Positions 28,883 to 38,280 of a DNA stretch of 64,000 nucleotides are shown here, one piece after another (position 1 is the stretch's first letter; each line of letters starts with the position of its first letter). The stretch comes from Dendrocalamus latiflorus (taxonomy: Eukaryota > Streptophyta > Magnoliopsida > Poales > Poaceae): assembly GCA_017311315.1 (NCBI GenBank), contig CM029654.1:11591448-11655447 (forward strand), read 5' to 3'. The notes under the pieces are model-generated. The model searched no databases. It was not told the origin of the DNA and worked only from the letters and a program-made list of their open reading frames with translations. The translations under genes were made by a program, and so were the position numbers.

Positions 28883-28914
28883 TGCGCGGCGTGCCGCCGC
28901 GCATACGCCGCTAG
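28883..28914 (+). terminator. Helitron 3' terminal hairpin and CTAG
   Basis: Perfect 9-bp stem TGCGCGGCG/CGCCGCGCA with loop TGC, spacer TACGCCG, CTAG, host T. In Helitrons this hairpin marks the termination site for rolling-circle transfer. Confidence 0.92.
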
Positions 28915-30626
28915 TATTATATACTAGGTGTAGCATGCTGTGCACAATTGCACACGTGAATAGCCAAGGTGGTTCATTTGCTGATTTGCACAACCACCAT
29001 GGGTAGTTGTCAGTTTTGAATGTACTTCTGTTTCTGTCTGATACTATGATCCATAAGTACCTTGTTTTTGCCCTGTTTGTTGGAAAAAAAGTAGTACCTT
29101 GGTTTTGCTCACTTGCTAGTTCTACTTGACATACATCAAGGCTGAGTAAAAATCTGTTGCTCTCTGATGTGCAAATTAGTTCTATGACTTCTATGTTGGT
29201 GTCTCTGGAATTAGTTTTGTTTTCTGTACGCAGTCCATTTCTTTATACAAGGGTAGACAAGCATTCAATCCATCACTAAAGCTTGCCATAGTAAGCCCTA
29301 CCATCTTCCATATAGACGATTGTTTAATACACGAAACATTGATGATTCTTTCCTAAACATGGCTTGCGTTGCAAGTTCACGGTTCTGTTCTGTTTTGTTT
29401 TGTTTCCATTTTGAGATCTGATATTGAATTGTTTACTCCACAGAAACCACTTGCGATGCGTATCCGGATGTCTTACAAAGTGAATGGCGAGGACAGGCTG
29501 GAACAAGGGCAAATCAACAATTTTCCCACTGGACTGTAGTGCCACCTGTGTCTATAATGTTGTGATAGCTCTTTCAACATGCTGCAGGCGAAGGCGACTT
29601 TTCCTTTTCTTCGTCAGCATTGCTTTCCCTTTTGCTTGCCTATTAGTGAGTTATGTACGCCGCTGCTAGTTTGTTTTGGCCATTCATTCTTCCTTTATAT
29701 TGTATAGTATATGGCAGCAGTTAAAGATATATCTGCAGTTTTGCCAAAATGTATTCATATGTTGGTGTATGTCACACTCGAGGATAGCCGAAAATTTCTG
29801 CCTCCCCCTCATTTCAGGCAGCAAAGGAATATGTTGTACCATTCTATTCTTCAATGTAATTATTTGTTTTTGTTTAGACGAGCTGATAGCCACCAACAGG
29901 CTTACTATGCGCACGGTTCGATCTTTTTGTTGGAAAGCTTTTCTATGTTTTGCACAAAATTTCCCAACCCTTTTAAATTCAACATTTGGCTGCGTTTTAT
30001 TCGGTGTCCCATTGCACATTACTCAAAACTATTCAGGTGCAGTTTACAATTTACATCCTGACAAACTATTTGGAATGAGAACTTTGTTAACCATGCACAG
30101 ATAAACTTTGGTCTGGTAAGCACTCGAGCTTTTTCATGGTACATCCCAAGGTTCCAAATACCGGAACCGGAAGAAATCCCAGTCGGCGGCTGGTAACGGT
30201 AACCGGGCGGTTACTGGAAAAACCGGTCAAAAATTGAATTTTGAAATGTTTTGAAACCGGTAATTGAAAAAACCAGCCAGTAAACAGAAAAACTAGCCGG
30301 TAACCAGAGAATCCGAAAAAAACTAGTCAAAATTTGAAAATCAAAAATTAATACCAACCAGTTTTTTCAGTTACCGGCCGGATGTACTGTGAAAGTTGAT
30401 GCCCTATCCATGGACCATCCATCAGAGGAGTCAGCATCAGACTGATTGCACACTGCAGAGTGATAGCATCATCACCATTCCAGAACAGTTGGTTCCACTG
30501 CTCCAGTAGTAACAGCGTTCAGAACTCAGAAGCCTTTATTGTCATTTGTCACCTTGCGTTCCATGCCTTTGCCTAATGTATGTTAGTGTACTTGTGATTT
30601 GGTTTTCTTACGCAACTTATTATCAA
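28915..30626. other. Host-like DNA between Helitrons
   Basis: Apart from the adaptin-like exon listed separately, I find no gene. The 5' part (28915-29443) looks intron-like and ends in a T-rich tract plus CAG. The stretch 29540-30110 looks like a 3' untranslated region. From about 30139 to 30395 there is an A-rich segment repeating ccggtaacc-like words in both orientations, probably an unnamed repeat. Confidence 0.4.
29444..29539 (+). pseudogene. Orphan last exon resembling the AP-1 gamma-adaptin ear
   Basis: An intron-like T-rich tract ending in CAG is followed by a 31-codon open frame beginning KPLAMRIRMSYKVNGED and ending VNNFP-like (INNFPTGL) before TAG 29537. As I recall the family, gamma-adaptin ears end in a strand of the form PLRMRI-L-Y followed by a VNNFP motif, and plant members end close to this. 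Gamma-adaptin is the large AP-1 clathrin-adaptor subunit at the trans-Golgi network, and its ear binds accessory proteins. No other exon of such a gene is recognisable upstream, where the Helitron and the copia element lie. This is therefore either the remnant of a gene broken by insertions or a captured or duplicated fragment. Confidence 0.55.
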
Positions 30627-31047
30627 CTAGCTGCATGAGCGCGCCGCACGCTACGCTAGCTACTGTGTGGACCAAAGTAAAAGAGACGAAAATTCGCAGG
30701 GAGTTTTATAAAAAAAATCGAGGACACGTGCGTAATTTAGGAAAAATCAAAGGCCTTTTTCGTAAAAAACCGAGGACCTGTAAGGACCTGTACTTAAGTA
30801 AATAAAGACCTATACGTAATTTTGGAAACCCGCGGGGCGCCATCCAAAAATTTTTTTAAAAAAAAACTGGGCGCAGGGACCTTTTTGCGAGGAAAAAAGA
30901 CCTTTACGTAATTTTCGGAAAACAGAAGGGAAATGCCTCCCCCGGCCGTACGCAAAATCGGCCGACACGCGCCGGCCGAGGGAGCGCCGGGGGCGACGTG
31001 GCCACGCTCGCAGGCCGCGAATGCTTCCGGCTTTGTATCGGTTACGA
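30627..31047 (-). mobile_element. Non-autonomous Helitron, copy B
   Basis: The minus strand reads host A, TCGTAACCGATACAAAGCC at the 5' end, and a partly decayed hairpin (AGCGTAGCG / CGGCGCGCT), CATGCAG, CTAG and host T at the 3' end. The 421-bp body is similar to copies A and D (aaagtaaaagagacga, tcgaggac, gacctttttgcgagg). It has no coding capacity of its own. Confidence 0.85.
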
Positions 31048-31473
31048 TGCATCATATTGGTGCATATATGGGAGCTAGCACAACGGCAAGGAGTTTTCTG
31101 GCTGAGGTAACCCGGGCAACAGTACGGCACAACTAATGTGCATGTGGCGTCCTCTGGGTCGGAGAACACAAGGCCGGCAGAATTACGGTCCCTTTTTTTA
31201 CTGTGTTTTTACCCCACCGGTGAGTTTGTATAAATAAATCGAATATCAATAAGTCGTTTTAAAAATATCGTTTCGATAAATCGCTTTAAAAATATGATAG
31301 AAAAATTGTTCTATTTATTTATTCAATAAAAGCTATAAATTATAAATTAAAAACAACGAGACCTTAATCCAGCAGGCATACACAAGGAGATTCATCCTAT
31401 CTAGTCTCAAGGAAAAAGGCTGTAAGAAAAATGCACTACCGCTTCCTCTCAATCATCGTTAGTAATTTGTCGC
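31048..31473. other. Spacer, no gene seen
   Basis: AT-rich, with a short inner repeat (ataaatcg...tttaaaaatat twice at 31230-31290). No coding frame or element ends recognised. Confidence 0.4.
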
Positions 31474-31487
31474 ATTGCAAGCTGGTT

Positions 31488-31716
31488 TTTTTAGTGTCTA
31501 TACAACATTCGACTGTTACAAAAACAGTCAGATTTTGAGCCATTAGATGGAGATCCAACGCTCTAGATCATTTTTTTAGAGGGGGTCATTTTTTTTGGAA
31601 GGGGGTTTATATGGGTGGATCCGTTGGATGAAGATCGAACGTCCCAGATCAATCTGACTGTTTTTATCTTAAAAAACAGTCGAATGTTGTATAGCAATAC
31701 TCTTTTTTTTACGAGG
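31488..31716. mobile_element. Inverted-repeat element flanked by a 14-bp direct repeat
   Basis: Near-terminal inverted repeats ctatacaacattcgactgtt (31498-31517) and its exact complement (31675-31694) continue, with one small interruption, into aaacagtcagatt. The direct repeat ATTGCAAGCTGGTT flanks it at 31474-31487 and 31717-31730. The size and inverted repeats suggest a MITE, but 14 bp is long for a DNA-transposon TSD. T-runs lie just inside both direct repeats. Class undetermined. Confidence 0.7.
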
Positions 31717-31730
31717 ATTGCAAGCTGGTT

Positions 31731-32228
31731 GAAGTTTTTCTTTAAATTTTTGTGAGTCATTTGTCAATGAGATCCTCCATTGATCGATCGACCAAATCTT
31801 AAAACAGTGAAAGTTTTTTCTTGAACAGCTAGCAAGAGCGACAGCTAGCACAGTTACACAATGCAACCAGCTCGATCGACAACAGCCTGAGTGTTTTATT
31901 TATCTTACAATGCTAGATCTTGCATATATATAGCAGGCGATAGAGAGGCCATATATGCTTGTAGCCACGATGGGGCGATATTTCAGCTGCAGCTTACAGT
32001 CGTTAGTAGCATCCTTGTTCATTTCTTTAAGCTACATATCGATCTTTGTCGTTCACATCCATGCTCAACCAGATGATTCTGGTACGTAATCAATTATGTA
32101 TCATGCATGCAGCTTAAAAAATTGATTGTATATATTATCTTTCGTAAATTTAATGTTGATTTGTGTATTCCCGCCAATTTAATTTGGGAAGTAGTGGATA
32201 ACTGAACACACACATACATACACACACA
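31731..32228. other. Spacer, no gene seen
   Basis: Short open frames only (for example 31891-32076), without recognisable motifs. It leads into a CA-rich tract and the ATGT microsatellite. Confidence 0.4.
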
Positions 32229-32382
32229 TGTATGTATGTATGTATGTATGTATGTATGTATGTATGTATGTATGTATGTATGTATGTATGTATGTATGTA
32301 TGTATGTATGTATGTATGTATGTATGTATGTATGTATGTATGTATGTATGTATGTATGTATGTATGTATGTATGTATGTATG
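32229..32382. repeat. (ATGT)n microsatellite, about 38 units
   Basis: A perfect tetranucleotide tract preceded by cacacacata/cacaca. The open frame of repeated Met-Tyr-Val-Cys across it is an artefact of the repeat. Confidence 0.97.
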
Positions 32383-32739
32383 AAAATAAGTTTGTGTTAA
32401 ATTTGAGAGTCCTAAAACTTTTGAAATTTGCTTCAGAGTGTTATTACAGGTTTCTTAGACAGGCATATATAATGGGCCTATTTTTTTTTTGAGCTACAGA
32501 TTATGATTTTTAGTTGTGATTTATTAATCTAATGAATAGTTATTGCTGAAAGAAGTTAAAATAAAAAACCAGCTGAAAAGTGGAAAACAACGAGGCAACA
32601 ACCTTCAACTAAATTACATATAGCAGTTTTCACATGGCAGCGCCGCACCTCTACAACATTCTACAGCCAAACTGTGCTACTAAGAATATAATAAGTGGCG
32701 TGTGCAATGAGTATAGGTCAGTTAGCACATATTTATGTA
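32383..32739. other. Spacer, no gene seen
   Basis: AT-rich DNA without recognised features between the microsatellite and Helitron copy C. Confidence 0.4.
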
Positions 32740-33083
32740 CTAGCCACGTAGGCATGGCGTCACGCCACGCCAGCCACCGTGTGGACCGAAGTAAAAGAGC
32801 CGAAAACTGAGGGCCTTTTCGCAATAAAAGAAGAGTGGAGGGGCTTTTTCGCAAAAACCCGAGGGTCTTTTCGGAAGAAATAAGGGCATGTTTGTAATTC
32901 CGGGAAACCACAGGTCGCTACCTAGCCAAAAAAGTGTGTAGCGGCTTTTTTGCAAGAATTTAAGGACCTTTCTGCGAAAATCAGGGACCTAAACGTAATT
33001 ACTAAATCTTGACAGGCTGTTTCACGGGGGCTGACACGTGGACGGCCTTGCGGCCAGAGAACCCCGTCATAATATATATAGTG
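32740..33083 (-). mobile_element. Non-autonomous Helitron, copy C
   Basis: The minus-strand 3' end has an imperfect stem (GGCGTGGCG / CGCCATGCC), spacer TACGTGG, CTAG and host T (A at 32739 on the plus strand). The body is an abbreviated version of copies A, B and D. Its 5' end is not canonical: the expected TC next to A is missing, and copy D begins directly at that point. The subterminal sequence (attatgacggggttc on the minus strand) still resembles the family. Confidence 0.75.
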
Positions 33084-33520
33084 CTAGCTGCATATAAGCG
33101 CGGCGCACGCCGCGCTAGCTACCGTGTAGACAAAAGTAAAAGAGACGATAATTCGCAGGGGTTTAATAAAAAAATCGAGGACACATGCGTAATTTAGGAA
33201 AAATCAAAGGTCTTTTTCGTAAAAAAATCGAGGACTTGTAAGAACCTGTACGTAAGTAAATAAGGACCTATACGTAATTTTGGAAACCCGCGGGGCGCTA
33301 TCAAAAAATTTTTTAGGGAAAAAACTTGCAGGGATTTTTTTGAAAAATCCAGGGACCTTTTCGCAAGAAAAAGGACCTTTACGTAATTTCGAAATAGTAG
33401 GAGGGAATAGCCTCCCCCGGCCGTACCAAAAACCGGGCGCCACGCGCTGGCCGGCCAGGGGCAGGCGGGTGACGTGGATCGCTGGGGGGCCGGAATCCCC
33501 CAGGTTTGTATGGCTTGCGA
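33084..33520 (-). mobile_element. Non-autonomous Helitron, copy D
   Basis: The minus-strand 5' end is A|TCGCAAGCCATACAAACC followed by TGGGGG (GA at 33519-33520, T at 33521 on plus). The 3' end has a perfect 9-bp stem (AGCGCGGCG / CGCCGCGCT, loop TG), spacer TATATGCAG and CTAG at 33084-33087. The base after CTAG is C, because copy C follows immediately. It is 437 bp and closely similar to copy B along most of its length. Confidence 0.87.
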
Positions 33521-36500
33521 TTCCCTTGTTTCAACGTTGTAATAGATGTACCGTGAACAGCAGAGACCCCCGAAGTTCACTATCAATTGACCATGACAGG
33601 GAACAAACAAATTTATTGAAGTTAACATTATGGCATTATCGATCGCCATGTCATCTAAAATTCTAGGCAACACAATACATCAACAAACATACAGAAAACC
33701 AAGCAAATAGGAAAGAAAAGAGAATGGAAATTGAAGCAGGTGCTTAAAATTAGGCAACTCACCAGTACTGGCAGTCTGGCACAGAGCAGAAGTTGGTGCA
33801 AATCTTCAGGCCATTAGTCCACAATCCTTATTGTGGCAGCTCAACTGATTTGCTCCCAATTCTCTTGCTGCTCATGGACAAGGAAATGCTTATAGGCCCA
33901 GCATAAGAGCAATATCTCTAGTTATTTGCAATAAAAGCTTTGTTCTTGAATCTTGAGACACCACACGATGCAATGCTCCTGAGCAAATGTTGCCCGAACT
34001 TACCAGATTATAAACTCTAATGGTTAACGCACACCATTAACTTAGCATTTTGCTTTGATCACTACACAGGATTTGTGGAGGATTGATCGTGATCCAAAAA
34101 AGACACATTGTCCTCCTTTCTCTACAAAGCTTCTAGGTCATAGTAATAGCATTGGACAAAGTTCAACAACGGAATCACAATTCTAAGTGCACTGTCACGT
34201 CACATATAAGAAGTAAAAAATGCGAGCAGGAACTGAACGATACAATCAAGAATCTATTCTGAATTTCTACAGAGACAATAGAAAGAAGAAAGGAACAAAG
34301 AAAAAAAACGAGTTCTTCGATGGGACAACGGATTATTTGCCACTCTAAAAGAGTGGTATCCATAAAATGACACTCTACCCGTTGTAACAGATTCGTTCCC
34401 AACCTCAAGGGCCAAGGCCACATGCGGCCGAAGGCCCAGTTTTCTCAGATATAAGGTGTGGTGGAAGACGTACGCCAAGTGTTGAAAGAACAGAAAATTT
34501 CTAGATACACCCCTCCACTATTTTCTCAGATGCTTGACATCAGTTATTCTCGATGGATTCAACGACGAGGACAACAAAATCTTTTATCCTAGATAAGTTA
34601 ATATAGACTAGAAATATAATTATCTAAAGATTAAAAAAATAAAAGGCTTATAATAAGTTTATAAGACTAAAACTATAAGACTAAACTGAGAGGCTAAAAC
34701 ACCGTTTATTAACCTTCTCCTTATGGGTCTGCCATCAAGGTTAATTCTTGATGGATTCCTTCCAAAAAATTGTTTCTGAATCTTTTATTTTCGGCTTAGT
34801 AAGCGTTTATTGGGCCTGGCTTTGGACTCTAGGTGGTCAGTTGGAAGTTTTTTTATTTTTTTTGAAGACTGTCAGTTTGAAGTTGGTCTGGACAGCATGA
34901 ACAACGCTTGTGTGTGTCTTCTCTCTTGCTTAAGCTAGGCTTTGCACTTTTTTCGTGGTCAGTTTTGGTGCAGCCCATAAAGGAAAAGGTTGAGTAAGCA
35001 ATGAAGAACTTTGCAGAATTCAGAATTGACTATTCTAGTAGATGAGCGACAGAGCGAGCCTACAAAAAAGAGTTCTTTAGGAGGTTTAAGGCTAAGGCAC
35101 GCGGCAAAAGAAACTCACTCTTTCAACCGATAAGAAAATAAAAGTACACCTTTGTGTTTTTTTCCGAAGACACATGCACATACCTCACTCATACATATAT
35201 ACATGTATGCACCTTCTTAGCACACACCTCATGGATAGCTGAGATAAATTAATAACATCATAGAATTTTTATTGAAATATACTCACGTATCATTACTATT
35301 ATAAAAAAATAAATTGATGGTTGTACGTCACTTTTTCTTCAACCACCTTATTCTTAACTTTTCATCACTCTCCATTTTTCAACTAATCAAAAAGGTCCTC
35401 TTTCATAACATGATTATCTATATATCCAATAAATCTTATTGCAAGGCACAAGCAATTGACTAATACTTAAAAACGATCAACAGGCCGAACACCCATGACT
35501 CCACTTTTGGCAAAAAGGTAGTTCTCCGCACATTCGTGTTCTAAGCTTCTGCCTCTTTGTTTTCTTAACACATAGACAGACTGAGAATGTGAACTAAATA
35601 GTTAATTTGGAACATACGGATGTGGCATTTTACAGTAAGCAGCGCAATCCCTACTCAATCGTGACGACGTGTAATTCTCGTGTACAGTAAGTAATTCTCA
35701 GATCTCGAGGACGCGGACGTATAAACAAAAACGCAAACACTAGAGGGTGTATAGGCAAAATGACAAAAAAAAAGTGGGGGACCGGTCACCGAGGCGGGAG
35801 AGCTCGTGCCCGAAAGAGGCTCATAAAAGCGAACCACCAGAGCTGGGTCTGCGGCGAGCACGGTCGACCCACCCATTCACCCGGCCCCCGACAGGTAGGC
35901 CAGAAAGAACCTGGACCCCACATGTCAGCGAGCGAAGTATCAGGAGCACGTGGTGCTCCTGTGTTTTGACTGCTTTCTGAAGCAACCAGCTGCAGCACAC
36001 AGACCCAGCTTGTACCCACCTTCCATATCTCTCGCGTACGCAGAGTGTGTACACACGATTCCATGAACGTCACTGACGTAAGGGCCCACATGAGTTATAT
36101 TTACGTGTTTTTAGCGAGAGTAACGCAGTGTAAAGTAACTTGCCCCGTGTCGCCGTAGTATTTTTTATGTGGGGAATCGGGTGACAGGTGGCGTTCGGCC
36201 GAAGCGAATGCGTCCAGCGCCAAAACCGTAGGCCTCAAACTGAGTGGGAAAAAACAAAGGAGTTTTTTTTTTCGCTTCCCTCTTTCCCTCGCTCGGCTCG
36301 GAGCCGTGCCATCTACTCGACGTGTACTGCAAATGACGATTCTACCCCTACCCCTTGTTATTGTCAGAAATCTCTTGCTTATATATCTTTCTTTTTTGTA
36401 TCTAACTATCTATGCCAGATATGCAAGGTGTACCACAGCAAAATCAGCCATCGCTAAAAACATCCGGTGAAACGGTGTACATTTTAGTCATGCTTAAATT

Positions 36501-36531
36501 GCAATATAATTATGGTTAAACTGACTTGGGT
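33521..36531. other. Three kilobases without a recognised gene
   Basis: I see no coding region with family motifs on either strand. On the minus strand a stretch around 33765-33880 ends in a good splice donor (tactg|gtgagt), so it might be an exon of an untranslated or unknown transcript. The stretch 35730-36060 is GC-richer with overlapping frames on both strands and promoter-like composition. AT-rich DNA elsewhere carries no detectable inverted-repeat ends. Confidence 0.4.
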
Positions 36532-36810
36532 GGTGATCGGTTCGGCTGAAAGCCTCATGGCTTATGGCTGAAAACACTGTAGCTGGCTGAAAAAAGCACT
36601 GTAGCTGACAGAGGCTTATTTACCATAATTAAATTTAAAAAAATTTAAAAATAGAAAAAAACATATTAGCCCATCACGTATAATGTAAACAAATACGAGG
36701 AAAAAAAGAACCGGTAAAAAACTAAAAAAAGCCAAAAGTTCAGAAAAAGACGAAATTTATGAATAGTGCAAAAATAAGCTGAAGCCAGAAGCTGAAGCCA
36801 TATCGATCAG
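36532..36810. mobile_element. hAT-like MITE, copy 1 (approximate ends)
   Basis: Ends are imperfect inverted repeats (tgatcggttcggct at left; complement of tgatcgatatggct at right). The interior matches 36904-37185: cactgtagctga, ggcttattta, aaatttaaaaatag, agcc-atcac, aagaaatttatgaat. No exact TSD was found, so the ends are approximate. Confidence 0.7.
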
Positions 36811-36903
36811 GGCAGGTTTTGTTGTGCGTAAATTAAAAAACGAAAGGCCAATAAGGTTCACGCAAGGTCAACTTATACTCGAGGTGTGGCTTAGGTAGAA
36901 TTT

Positions 36904-37185
36904 AGGTGCCGCTAAGTTGGGCTAAAATAAGTTGGTTTATGGTTGAAATTGCACTGTAACTGACTGAAATTACACTGTAGCTGATGGCGGCTTATTTAAC
37001 ATAACTAAATTTTAAAAAATTTAAAAATAAAAAACATGTTAGCCTATCACGGACAATGCAAACGAATATGAAAAAAAATCCGTCAAAAAAGTTCCAAAAA
37101 GCCAACAAGCTAGAAAAAGAAGAAATTTATGAATAATGAAAAACAAGCCAGAAATCAGAAGTTTAAGCTGAAATGAGCAGAACCT
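36904..37185. mobile_element. hAT-like MITE, copy 2
   Basis: Same family as the previous element, about 280 bp. The flanks TAGAATTT and TATGATTT match at 6 of 8 positions, compatible with a decayed 8-bp TSD of a hAT-type element. The ends are imperfect inverted repeats (aggtgccgctaa / aggttctgctca). Confidence 0.65.
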
Positions 37186-37857
37186 TATGATTTGTTTATT
37201 GTATTAGTTTGGGGAAAAATCATTTACCTCTCAACCATTGCAAGAGTCCGTACACTAATCCTCAACTATAAAACAAAATATCTACACCATTGAACTCTCA
37301 AACCGGTGCAAAAGATCCCTCTTTCCCTAAACCACCATTGTTTAGGCTTATGTGACATCCGAGGTGGTATATATATTGACATTGCATGCAATGAATCAAT
37401 AAAATGAAATGAAAAATCAACAAATGAAATTAATAAAAGGTCCTAACCCAATGGGTCCTGCATGGCAATGAAACCTCTTCTTCCTCTGTCCTCTTTCATC
37501 TCTATGTGCTTCACCATTCTGACCAATAAACATCAGCAAAAATCACAAATATAAATGCACATCCATCAAGCATGGCATCAAACATCAACACAAATAGTCC
37601 ATCAAACACTAGTTGGAAGGTCCACTAGGATCTGAGAGAGAGTGGAGAGGAGCTCTAATCCAATGTCATCATCGTTGATGAAATGCTCGTCGGTGACGAT
37701 GAAGGCAATAGAGGTCACCCACCCAACACTTCATATTTGTCCTATCGGGTTTGCATCTCCGACACGCACAAATGGAGAGCAGCTCCTTTGTGGTGATTAC
37801 TTCGTTCCTCATTTTGGACTGCTCCATCCACTACCTCCTCACCACCCAAGTATCTTA

Positions 37858-38090
37858 GGGGGCGTTTGGTTCGTGGTACCAAGTTGGATGGAATGATCCC
37901 GTTCGAGACAGTGTGGATCGCTCGATTTTGTTGAACAACACAATACAACATCTGGACAGAATATTTCTCACCAAATCAACTAAATGGAACCATCTTGCCC
38001 GAAATTGAATGGTTCCATCCACCGAACCAAACAAGGGGACAATGCCTCATCCGAGATGGAATGGTTCCATCCCACGAACCAAACACCCCC
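37858..38090. mobile_element. Tourist-like (PIF/Harbinger) MITE
   Basis: Terminal inverted repeats GGGGGCGTTTGGTTCGTGG and the complement of ccacgaaccaaacaccccc (one mismatch), with TSD TTA at 37855-37857 and 38091-38093. It is 233 bp with no coding capacity. A second partial palindrome (gaatggttccat / gaaccaaaca) lies within. Confidence 0.88.
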
Positions 38091-38280
38091 TTAGTCGTCG
38101 GATCCGTCCATGTTCTACTTGCTGAAGCCTCTTATTTGATTGCCACCCACTACCGGAGATGAAGGTGACGCACGTAGACACAAAATGACTGCAACAGATG
38201 GTGCGTCACCTAATGGTCATCTCCTACCTCGGAACGTGCGCTTTCACTAGGCTTAGCTTGGGCTTAATCTGATTAAGCGC

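Larger units (their letters stand above)
13666..28914 (+). mobile_element. Autonomous-type Helitron with Rep/helicase and RPA-like genes
   Basis: The 5' end is A|TCATCAACTATACAAACCC followed by a G run. The spacing TC + 7 bases + ATACAAA matches the 5' ends of two of the small Helitrons at 30627-33520, which is how I chose among nearby TC dinucleotides. The 3' end is a perfect 9-bp stem (TGCGCGGCG, loop TGC) at 28883-28903, spacer TACGCCG, CTAG at 28911-28914, then host T. There is no TSD; the flanks are A and T, as expected for rolling-circle insertion. It encodes a Rep/Pif1-type helicase and a replication protein A-like protein, the usual pair in plant Helitrons. Both carry disabling mutations, so this copy is probably non-functional. 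It lies 63 bp from the copia TSD. Confidence 0.9.

Noticed and set aside
28776..29006. 76-codon frame spanning the Helitron right boundary, with VNSQGGSFADLHNHHG at its end
   Set aside because: I considered it as a penultimate adaptin exon, but similarity to the expected sequence is too weak and the frame crosses an element border.
32232..32492. Open frame of repeated Met-Tyr-Val-Cys
   Set aside because: A translation of the ATGT microsatellite; no start context, no domain.
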